This document shows, piece by piece, positions 8,867 through 15,226 of a DNA stretch of 16,054 nt (the first letter of the stretch is position 1; every line of letters starts with the position of its first letter). Source of the stretch: DASRAJ01 sp039920305 (GTDB lineage: Bacteria > Bacteroidota > Bacteroidia > Chitinophagales > UBA10324); the NCBI GenBank assembly GCA_039920305.1, contig JBDSEA010000204.1, positions 1 through 16,054 on the forward strand, written 5' to 3'. A model generated the notes under the pieces. The model had not been told where the DNA came from. It did not search any database and saw only the letters and a list, made by a program, of their open reading frames with translations. Both the position numbers and the translations under genes were made by a program.

Positions 8867-9951
8867 GTATTGGATTTGGTTTTTATGCTCGAAGAAAAAA
8901 GCTTTAGGTAATAAAACAAAAATAAAATATCCATAAACGGGAAAATTAAAAACAAATCTTCTTCACCAAGCTTTTTCATAGCTGTTTTAAAAACAATTCC
9001 TTGGGCAACAAGCCTTAAAATGAATAGCAATAATACCTCAAACAGAAAAGAAGTATACAGCAAGCACACCAGCAGGATCAGGTAGGTGAGAAAATTGGTG
9101 AAAGCAAATGCAAAGAGAAACAGCTTATGAGGTAACCTGTAATATTTTGATGTGCTTACATGCCTTTGCTTTTGAAGCCAGTACTCTTCCCACGATTTTT
9201 TTGGCTCTGAATGCATGAATGTTGAGTTCCGGATCTGGATATCCGTATTTATATTGTTTGCAGCAGCGTTAATCAGAAGATCATCATCACCTGAGAGTAG
9301 CTGCGGATATTTAGGATAAATATTATAGTCAAAAAATAACTGCTTACGGTAAGCCAGGTTTCTGCCAACACCCATAAATGGCATCTTCGAGAGGGCAAAC
9401 GAAAAATACTGAAGAGCGGTAATAAAGCCTTCATACCTGATAAACCGGTTCAGAATTCCGGGATATTTTTTAAAAGGCGCATATCCAAGGATAATTTCTT
9501 TTTTGCTGTTGAATAATGCAGCCATATCCCTCAGCCAGTAATCGCTGGAAACACTGCAGTCAGCATCAGTAAGCAGCACATAATCATAAGATGCTGCCCG
9601 AATACCGATTGTAAGCGGATATTTTTTTCCCCTCATAACCTTCGAGCTGTTGCGGATATCCCGAACCCGCAGGTGAGGATACTTTAATTGCATTTGCATT
9701 AGTACCATTTCAGAATCATCCTGCGAATTGTCATTTACAACTATCACTTCGTATTCAGGATATTTCTGACCAAGAATAGAAGGGAGGTTCTTCTTTATGC
9801 TGTTGATTTCATCATGAGCGCAAATCACGATGGAAACAGAAGGAAGCGAATTATAGGATGGCGATAGCAATTCATAATCAGCAAGCCGGCTGAAAAAGAA
9901 AAGATAAAAAGCGAGCTGAACAGCAACTACTATGATGAAAATAATCAGCAC
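8857..9951 (-). CDS. Membrane-associated family 2 glycosyltransferase
   Basis: A 364-residue membrane protein that transfers a sugar from an activated donor. An N-terminal membrane helix (about 2-22) precedes a GT-A domain (about 38-270): VSIVICAHDE at its start, VIVVNDNSQDD, the metal-binding DAD at 129-131, GDDDLL at 221-226 supplying the likely general base, and QKQRH at 260-264, a form of the Q-x-x-R-W acceptor motif. Three hydrophobic stretches follow, at about 275-300, 300-320 and 335-355. The start is GTG at 9949-9951; the frame stays open upstream without an ATG, and this GTG puts the membrane helix at the N-terminus as in related proteins. It is the first gene of the cluster and overlaps the sigma-factor gene by 10 bases. 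Substrate unknown; a surface polysaccharide or lipid-linked sugar is possible. Confidence 0.9.
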   Translation of the reverse strand: MLIIFIIVVAVQLAFYLFFFSRLADYELLSPSYNSLPSVSIVICAHDEINSIKKNLPSILGQKYPEYEVIVVNDNSQDDSEMVLMQMQLKYPHLRVRDIRNSSKVMRGKKYPLTIGIRAASYDYVLLTDADCSVSSDYWLRDMAALFNSKKEIILGYAPFKKYPGILNRFIRYEGFITALQYFSFALSKMPFMGVGRNLAYRKQLFFDYNIYPKYPQLLSGDDDLLINAAANNINTDIQIRNSTFMHSEPKKSWEEYWLQKQRHVSTSKYYRLPHKLFLFAFAFTNFLTYLILLVCLLYTSFLFEVLLLFILRLVAQGIVFKTAMKKLGEEDLFLIFPFMDILFLFYYLKLFSSSIKTKSNTWN

Positions 9952-9962
9952 TTCAAAAAGAA

Positions 9963-9970
9963 TAATTTTG
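9963..9970 (+). promoter_or_regulatory. Candidate -7 promoter element for tgt
   Basis: TAATTTTG matches the Bacteroidota -7 consensus TAnnTTTG exactly and would give an RNA start about 40 bases before the tgt ATG. No TTTG/TTG -33 box is visible at the expected spacing, so this rests on one short motif. Confidence 0.35.
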
Positions 9971-9984
9971 CGGCGAATGTAACT

Positions 9985-9999
9985 AAGAGTTCTACTCTT
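9985..9999. repeat. Short perfect inverted repeat in the tgt leader
   Basis: AAGAGT-TCT-ACTCTT is a perfect six-base inverted repeat with a three-base loop, in the 65-base gap between the glycosyltransferase and tgt starts. If the -7 box at 9963 is used, it sits in the tgt leader RNA and ends 17 bases before the ATG. It could be an RNA hairpin near the ribosome site, an operator shared by the two genes, or chance. It does not match a preQ1 riboswitch. Confidence 0.35.
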
Positions 10000-10016
10000 T
10001 CCGCCTCGACTTTCAC

Positions 10017-11144
10017 ATGCAATTCACCGTTCAATCGCGGGATAAATATTCATCAGCCCGTGCGGCTGAGATCGTGACAGATCATGGTAAAATCAATACG
10101 CCGGTATTTATGCCGATCGGAACTACGGGGGGTGTAAAAGCAGTTCATTTCAGGGAGCTGGAAGAAACAATCGGCGCACAAATCATTCTTGGGAATACTT
10201 ATCATCTATTTGTAAGGCCCGGTATGGATGTGATGGCAGCTGCAGGCGGCTTGCACGGTTTTAATGGCTGGCAAAAGCCCATCCTTACTGACAGTGGCGG
10301 TTACCAGGTCTTTTCCCTGGGTCACCGCAGAAAGATTACCGAGGATGGAGTTAGGTTTCATTCCCATATGGACGGAGCAAAACACCTTTTTACACCTGAG
10401 AATGTTATTGATACACAAAGAATTATCGGCGGTGATATCATAATGGCATTTGATGAGTGCATTGCGCATCCGTGTGAATACAACGCTGCGAAAACAAGCA
10501 TGGAGCTTACTCATCGCTGGCTGACCCGTTGTGTCAGCCGGTTCCAACAGACCAGTTCACCATATCATTATAAACAAACACTTTTCCCCATTATACAGGG
10601 CAGTACATTTAAAGACCTGCGTATTCAATCTGCAGAATTTATTGCGCTTCAGAATCTTGAAGGGAATGCGATAGGCGGGTTATCGGTTGGAGAGCCCGCA
10701 GAAGAAATGTACGCGATGACTGAGGCTGTATGCGCGGTTCTTCCACAGGAAAAACCGCGCTACCTGATGGGTGTTGGAATGCCGGACAATATTCTCGAAT
10801 GCATTGGCCTTGGCATTGACATGTTCGATTGTGTTATACCCACACGCAATGGAAGAAACGGGATGCTGTTTACTAAAAACGGCATCATCAACATCAGGAA
10901 TAAAAAATGGGAGAAGGATTTTTCACCACTCGATGACCTCGACAATTTTGTGAGCCGGAAATATTCTAAAGCTTTCCTTCGGCACATGCTTTTAAGCAAT
11001 GAAATTCTCGGCTGCCAGATCGCAAGTGTTCATAATCTTTGCCTCTATCAATGGATGATGGATGAGGCCCGGGCAAAAATTAAAGAAGGAATTTTCAGTG
11101 AATGGAAAAATAGGATGGTGAAGCAATTAATTACAAGACTATAA
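10017..11144 (+). CDS. tgt: tRNA-guanine transglycosylase (queuine tRNA-ribosyltransferase)
   Basis: Tgt swaps the wobble guanine of tRNAs with GUN anticodons for the queuosine precursor preQ1 in bacteria. The 375-residue protein carries the family motifs in order: DSGGYQVFSL with proposed catalytic Asp92, DIIMAFDEC, GGLSVGEP, YLMGVG, and DCVIPTRNGRNG with proposed nucleophile Asp271. The start is the ATG at 10017. The odd point is the zinc site. Most bacterial Tgt proteins have C-x-C-x2-C about 30 residues after the nucleophile, plus a distal histidine. Here the stretch at 303-318 (SPLDDLDNFVSRKYSK) has no cysteine and seems one residue shorter, although His339 in VHNL is kept. The fold may be held without zinc; from memory some other Bacteroidota Tgt proteins share this, but I could not check. 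The next gene is lptF-like on the same strand, 178 bases on. Confidence 0.95.
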   Translation: MQFTVQSRDKYSSARAAEIVTDHGKINTPVFMPIGTTGGVKAVHFRELEETIGAQIILGNTYHLFVRPGMDVMAAAGGLHGFNGWQKPILTDSGGYQVFSLGHRRKITEDGVRFHSHMDGAKHLFTPENVIDTQRIIGGDIIMAFDECIAHPCEYNAAKTSMELTHRWLTRCVSRFQQTSSPYHYKQTLFPIIQGSTFKDLRIQSAEFIALQNLEGNAIGGLSVGEPAEEMYAMTEAVCAVLPQEKPRYLMGVGMPDNILECIGLGIDMFDCVIPTRNGRNGMLFTKNGIINIRNKKWEKDFSPLDDLDNFVSRKYSKAFLRHMLLSNEILGCQIASVHNLCLYQWMMDEARAKIKEGIFSEWKNRMVKQLITRL

Positions 11145-11192
11145 ATACAATATCCTATCCCTGATACAAAAGCTTAATTCACATTGATAATT

Positions 11193-11303
11193 ATGAACTT
11201 ACTGTTAGTCCGGTTAATAGCATTTTTTACTCCGGAGATAGTTATTCCCATTAAATACGGAATCGTTAACTGGCAAAACACCCTGAAAGGTTATTTTAAT
11301 TGA
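11193..11303 (+). CDS. Possible 36-residue small protein between tgt and the LptF/G gene
   Basis: An ATG-started frame of 36 codons fills much of the tgt-lptF gap and ends 19 bases before the lptF-like start. The peptide begins MNLLLVRLIAFFTPEIVIPI, a hydrophobic segment of about 18 residues, followed by a polar tail. No clear Shine-Dalgarno sequence is seen, but these are weak in this phylum. The size is compatible with chance. I do not recognise it. Confidence 0.2.
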   Translation: MNLLLVRLIAFFTPEIVIPIKYGIVNWQNTLKGYFN

Positions 11304-11322
11304 TCTGCTACCGGCAACTGAA

Positions 11323-12402
11323 ATGCTTAAGAAGCTTGACATCTACATCATCAAAAAATTCCTTGGAACATTCTTCCTCACTCTTGCTTTGTTTATTCTG
11401 ATTGCCATTGTGTTTGATGTGGTTGAAAAGCTTGAAGACTTTATGGGAGATAAGGTACCCTTGTCAGAAATCATTTTCGATTACTACCTGAATTTTATAC
11501 CCTACTTCGCCACACTTTTTACTCCCCTGTTCTTATTTGTTGCAGTAATCTTTTTTACATCCCGAATGGCTTATCGCTCGGAGATTGTTGCCATTCTCAA
11601 CTCAGGAATTACATTTCACAGGATGTTGCTTCCATATTTTATAGCAGCCGGTTTGGTAACGGTACTAAATATTTATGCCAACCACTGGATCATTCCGGAT
11701 GCAAATAAAAAAAGCTTTGCATTTACAGATGCCCATGTAGGCTACACCCCGCATAATCCCGGAAATAACATTCATATGCAAATAGCACGGGATGAATTTA
11801 TGTACATTGAAAACTTTAATATCAGTGACAGCTCCGGATATAAGTTCGCATATGAAAAGTTTGAAGATGGAAAGCTGCTGTACAAGATGCGCTCTGATCG
11901 CATCGTATGGAACGCAGCGAACAAAAAATGGAATCTGAAAAACTATGCAGAGCGGTTTAATGACAGCATCCGTGAATCAGTGAGGTTTGGAAAGGATACA
12001 TTGCTGTTTTACAATTTTATACCCAATGATCTCAAACATGATGTTCATGCGATGAAATCGCTCAACGCACGCGAATTGAATGCCCGCATCAAGGAGCTGA
12101 AGATGCGGGGTGCAGATGATGTAAAGAGCTATGAAATTGAAAAATATATGCGTACTTCTTTTCCATTTGCCATACCCATTCTCACCCTGATTGCTATCGC
12201 GCTTTCATCACGGAAAGTACGCGGCGGCATAGGATTGCATATTGGTCTTGGCATTGCTATATCCTTCACTTATCTCCTGTTATTGCAGTTTTCTCAAACC
12301 TTTGCCACGAATGGAAACCTGCCGGCTGTCATTGGTGTGTGGATTCCCAATCTGATGTTTGCCGTGTTAGCAGTATTCCTTTACCGCCTTGCTCCTAAGT
12401 AG
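11323..12402 (+). CDS. LptF/LptG-family lipopolysaccharide export permease
   Basis: A 359-residue inner-membrane protein of the YjgP/YjgQ family. With LptB and its sister subunit, such proteins extract lipopolysaccharide from the inner membrane and pass it to LptC/LptA. The layout fits: an N-terminal amphipathic start (MLKKLDIYIIKKFLGTFF), membrane helices at about 13-35, 55-80 and 103-120, a periplasmic beta-jellyroll of about 160 residues, then three helices at about 275-295, 303-325 and 333-355. The segment RSEIVAILNSGITFHRML matches the coupling-helix region that contacts LptB. LptF and LptG cannot be told apart safely here, so no symbol is given. It follows tgt on the same strand and may share its transcript; the second permease gene is not in the window. 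It converges on dnaB, 69 bases between stops. Confidence 0.92.
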   Translation: MLKKLDIYIIKKFLGTFFLTLALFILIAIVFDVVEKLEDFMGDKVPLSEIIFDYYLNFIPYFATLFTPLFLFVAVIFFTSRMAYRSEIVAILNSGITFHRMLLPYFIAAGLVTVLNIYANHWIIPDANKKSFAFTDAHVGYTPHNPGNNIHMQIARDEFMYIENFNISDSSGYKFAYEKFEDGKLLYKMRSDRIVWNAANKKWNLKNYAERFNDSIRESVRFGKDTLLFYNFIPNDLKHDVHAMKSLNARELNARIKELKMRGADDVKSYEIEKYMRTSFPFAIPILTLIAIALSSRKVRGGIGLHIGLGIAISFTYLLLLQFSQTFATNGNLPAVIGVWIPNLMFAVLAVFLYRLAPK

Positions 12403-12471
12403 TTAAGCTACCTGGAGAATCACTGTCGGTTTGGAAGCACAGCCTGACACTCAACAGGTCCTGGTCCTACC

Positions 12472-14001
12472 TTACCATGGTGTCGGCATATCTGATGCAG
12501 GCTTATCGTCTTCATCTCCTAACTCATTCATTTTCGACTTCATGATCCTGATTTTGCCTTCACCTTGTGGAATAAATGATTCCATCTCTTCAAACTTTGC
12601 AAAGTGGCTGATGAAGCGAACCGGAATATTGGCAAGTGCACCATTACGATGCTTGGCGATGCTGATTTCCGCCAAGCCGATGGTAGAATTACCATCATCA
12701 TCCTGGGTGATCTTGTAATATTCAGGCCTGTAGATGAAAAGCACCATATCAGCATCCTGCTCGATCGCCCCTGACTCGCGCAGATCACTTAACTGAGGGC
12801 GCTTGTCACCACCCCGTGTTTCAACTGAGCGATTCAGCTGCGAAAGTGCAATTACCGGTATGTCAAGTTCTTTTGCAATGCTTTTTAATGCGCGTGAAAT
12901 GTTGCTGATCTCCTGCTCACGGTTACCATTTTTATTTTCACTGGTACCGCTCATTAACTGCAGATAGTCAATCACGATCATCTGGATATCGTGCTGCATC
13001 TTAAGCCTGCGGGCTTTTGCACGAAGCTCGAAAATGTTGATTGCGGGAGTATCATCAATAAATAGCGGGGCTTCTGAAAGAGTGTCAACTTTGTGAACGA
13101 GCTGTGTCCACTCATGTTCTTCCAGGTTTCCCCTGCGAATCTTTTCAGCAGGAATTTCTGTTTCTGATGAGATGAGGCGGTTGGTAAGCTGGATCGATGA
13201 CATTTCAAGTGAAAAGAAGGCAACAGGTTTTTTGAAATCCACCGCTGCATTTCGGGCCATGGATAAAACAAATGCTGTTTTTCCCATTCCAGGTCTTGCA
13301 GCTACAATAATGAGATCAGATTTCTGCCAGCCGCTGGTAATGCGATCGAGACTCACAAATCCGGAGGGCACACCTGTTACTGAATCTTTATGTTCCTTAA
13401 TGGTTTGAAGCTGATTCAATGCCTTGCTTACCAGCGAGCTGATGGGTGAATAGTTACGCCGGAGATTTTGGTCGGTTATTTCATAAATACCCTTCTCGGC
13501 GAAATCAAGTAATTCAAAAACATCGGTTGTATCTTCAAAAGCATCTTTAACAATATCAGATGAAATACGAATCAGCTCACGCTGTATGAATTTCTGAGAA
13601 ACGATGCGGGCATGATATTCAATATTCGCTGCAGAGGCAATCCTGTTAGTGAGTTCCGTAACGAAATATGCCCCTCCTACCAGCTCAAGCTCACCGCGCT
13701 TACGGAGATCATCAGTTACGGTGAGAATATCAACTGGCTGTGATCGCTCAAACAGGCCTCTTATTGAAACAAATATTTTCTGATGAGCTTCCACATAAAA
13801 ACTTTCCGGCTTCAAAATATCAACAACAGTAGAGAGCGCATCTTTTTCCAGCATCAGTGCGCCAAGCACTGCTTCCTCAAGATCACGCGCCTGGGGCGGC
13901 ACCCTTCCAAACAAAAAAGTACTAAGATCGCCTTCTGTCTTCCTGCGAAGCAACCGTGAGCGGCTACTGATTTTATTCAGCTCATCCAATGATTCAGCCA
14001 T
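12472..14001 (-). CDS. dnaB: Replicative DNA helicase DnaB
   Basis: The hexameric helicase that unwinds DNA at the replication fork and recruits primase. The 509-residue protein has a ~30-residue basic, probably disordered N-terminal tail, then the N-terminal helical domain (about 33-135: DLEEAVLGALMLEKDA, ESFYVEAHQKIF). A linker follows, then the RecA-like motor: Walker A ARPGMGKT at 235-242, FFSLEMS, Walker B VIDYLQL with Asp345, ALSQLNRSVE, and the arginine-finger region LRESGAIEQDAD. The motifs run uninterrupted, so there is no intein. The C-terminus is acidic (GDEDDKPASD). The start is the ATG at 13999-14001. A candidate promoter lies at 14033-14061. It is on the same strand as the upstream hydrolase, but the 277-base gap argues for its own transcription. 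Confidence 0.97.
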   Translation of the reverse strand: MAESLDELNKISSRSRLLRRKTEGDLSTFLFGRVPPQARDLEEAVLGALMLEKDALSTVVDILKPESFYVEAHQKIFVSIRGLFERSQPVDILTVTDDLRKRGELELVGGAYFVTELTNRIASAANIEYHARIVSQKFIQRELIRISSDIVKDAFEDTTDVFELLDFAEKGIYEITDQNLRRNYSPISSLVSKALNQLQTIKEHKDSVTGVPSGFVSLDRITSGWQKSDLIIVAARPGMGKTAFVLSMARNAAVDFKKPVAFFSLEMSSIQLTNRLISSETEIPAEKIRRGNLEEHEWTQLVHKVDTLSEAPLFIDDTPAINIFELRAKARRLKMQHDIQMIVIDYLQLMSGTSENKNGNREQEISNISRALKSIAKELDIPVIALSQLNRSVETRGGDKRPQLSDLRESGAIEQDADMVLFIYRPEYYKITQDDDGNSTIGLAEISIAKHRNGALANIPVRFISHFAKFEEMESFIPQGEGKIRIMKSKMNELGDEDDKPASDMPTPW

Positions 14002-14032
14002 GTTTAAGCGTGTTCGTGTGTTTGTATGGTGT

Positions 14033-14061
14033 GAAAAATATATACAGGTAAGAACACCAAA
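14033..14061 (-). promoter_or_regulatory. Candidate dnaB promoter
   Basis: Read on the minus strand, TTTG (14058-14061) is followed after 17 bases by TATTTTTC (14033-14040), one base off the Bacteroidota -7 consensus TAnnTTTG. Known -33/-7 spacing in this phylum is about 17-23 bases. RNA would start about 25 bases before the dnaB ATG. Plausible on position and spacing, but the motif is imperfect. Confidence 0.35.
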
Positions 14062-14084
14062 GAAAATTAAAATGAAAGCAGCAC

Positions 14085-14258
14085 TTACACAAAACGTAAT
14101 AAAAAATTGTTCACAACAGCTTCACATGAATTGTCCACTAAGTGTGTGAAATTTTTTCTGACCATGTAAACATGATTGCTTAAGGAGAACAGAAATTCGT
14201 TGTCTGCAATTGCCAATATCCCATATTGCACCATGCATTCCATATCATGCATATGCAT
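14085..14258 (-). CDS. Possible 57-residue small protein upstream of dnaB
   Basis: A minus-strand frame of 57 codons lies between the alpha/beta-hydrolase and dnaB, in the same direction as both. Its N-terminus is rich in Met and His (MHMHDMECMVQYGILAIADN) because it begins inside the 12-base palindrome ATGCATATGCAT. No ribosome site or recognisable domain is seen, and it runs through the inverted repeat at 14101-14157. A chance frame is the more likely reading. Confidence 0.13.
   Translation of the reverse strand: MHMHDMECMVQYGILAIADNEFLFSLSNHVYMVRKNFTHLVDNSCEAVVNNFLLRFV
14101..14157. repeat. Imperfect inverted repeat upstream of dnaB with TTCACA hexamers
   Basis: AAAAAATT (14101-14108) pairs with AATTTTTT (14150-14157). 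After a two-base bulge, TCACA (14111-14115) pairs with TGTGA (14145-14149). Together they make 13 pairs around a ~29-base loop. The hexamer TTCACA occurs at 14110-14115 and 14121-14126, and inverted as TGTGAA at 14145-14150. On the minus strand the structure ends in a T run, so it might terminate the hydrolase transcript; protein binding upstream of dnaB is the other possibility. Confidence 0.4.
14247..14258. repeat. 12-base perfect palindrome ATGCATATGCAT
   Basis: A perfect palindrome lies 20 bases past the hydrolase stop codon. A partial copy is close by: the octamer ATGCATTC occurs at 14233-14240 and again, overlapping the palindrome, at 14253-14260, exactly 20 bases apart (about two helical turns). 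That is compatible with a dimeric regulator site, but no function is shown. Confidence 0.35.
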
Positions 14259-14278
14259 TCATTGATACCGGAAAATTA

Positions 14279-15211
14279 TCAGGTGTTATGGTGCAGAAGC
14301 AGCCAGTTCATTACAAATTGAAAGTGGTCGCGCGGGGCATCAGGATGGGTAAGCATCGTGATGTGATCATAATCATTGAGGTTGCCGTTTGATTTTGCAG
14401 CAAGATAAAACGCATCATGATTCTTGCCGGTTTCCCGCATCAGCAGCTTTACATCCTTCGGATGACCGAGCACCACGTCACCCCCGCCGGCAATAAATAG
14501 AGCAGGGGGCAACGTCAAGTTCCTCAAAACTTTTCCATAATCAAACCCATCCTCATCCTTCCACTGTTCCTTTGTTACCCATTCATATGTTTGCCGCCTT
14601 GCCTTATCAGTTTCATTTTCTTTCCCTATTCCAAATTTTTTCAGATTCACAAATCCATAAAGGCTGACCATAGCACTGAAAATATAATTGTAGAAAATAT
14701 TAATCAACAGGAATTTCCTGATGCCCCAAATGGTGATGAGTCGTTTAGTACCGAAGAAAATAACCGAAGAAATATCAGCTTGTATTTGTTTACGGGCAAG
14801 GGTGCACAACAACAGTATACCCCCCCACGAGTGAGCAATCCACTGCTGCGGCACATTACCCCTGATCTTTTTAATCTCATTGATAAAGGCAGGTATTTCT
14901 TCCAGAATGCTTTCCGTTAGCCCATACCGGGAATGGCGGTTAATAGATGGAGAGCTTTTACCTCTGCCCCGCAGATCAGCTACAAACACATCAAAACCGT
15001 GTAAGGCTAAAAAAGGAGCCAGTCCTTTACCATTTGCCGAATAAAAGATTCTTCCATTTTCAATGGTGCCATGCAGCATAAAAACCACGGGACCAGTGGG
15101 GTTGCCACAAAATCTCTTGAGATGCAGTAAATCATTTTCAAGAAATGGAATGAAAACAGATTCCTCCTTAATAGTTCCTGCAAGATTTTCTTTTACGATC
15201 ATATTTACCAT
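14279..15211 (-). CDS. Alpha/beta-hydrolase fold protein
   Basis: A 310-residue hydrolase of unknown substrate, without a signal peptide, so probably cytoplasmic. The fold markers are in order: VVFMLHGTIENG (oxyanion-loop HG), VADLRGRGKS, the nucleophile elbow AHSWGG with Ser128, Asp245 in GGGDVVLG, and His283 in DYDHITML. The triad Ser128-Asp245-His283 is therefore complete. Residues about 160-215 form a hydrophobic cap (FLLINIFYNYIFSAMVSLYG) that may cover an apolar pocket or touch the membrane; a lipid-like or ester substrate is a guess. The first ATG (15211) is used; a second three codons on is equally possible. Only 15 bases separate it from the upstream ABC permease, so the two are probably co-transcribed. 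Confidence 0.87.
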   Translation of the reverse strand: MVNMIVKENLAGTIKEESVFIPFLENDLLHLKRFCGNPTGPVVFMLHGTIENGRIFYSANGKGLAPFLALHGFDVFVADLRGRGKSSPSINRHSRYGLTESILEEIPAFINEIKKIRGNVPQQWIAHSWGGILLLCTLARKQIQADISSVIFFGTKRLITIWGIRKFLLINIFYNYIFSAMVSLYGFVNLKKFGIGKENETDKARRQTYEWVTKEQWKDEDGFDYGKVLRNLTLPPALFIAGGGDVVLGHPKDVKLLMRETGKNHDAFYLAAKSNGNLNDYDHITMLTHPDAPRDHFQFVMNWLLLHHNT

Positions 15212-15226
15212 ATAGATCCATACAAC

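Noticed and set aside
9971..10016. PreQ1 riboswitch in the tgt leader
   Set aside because: A short hairpin is present, but the A-rich 3' tail and loop bases needed for the preQ1-I pseudoknot are missing, and the spacing does not fit.
12472..14001. Intein or mobile insertion in dnaB
   Set aside because: DnaB is a frequent intein host, but the Walker A to arginine-finger motifs run without interruption and the length is normal.
14101..14150. Chromosome origin with DnaA boxes
   Set aside because: The candidate boxes each differ from TTATCCACA at two positions, there are only two, and no dnaA, dnaN or AT-rich unwinding array is seen. Kept only as an observation about dnaB upstream DNA.
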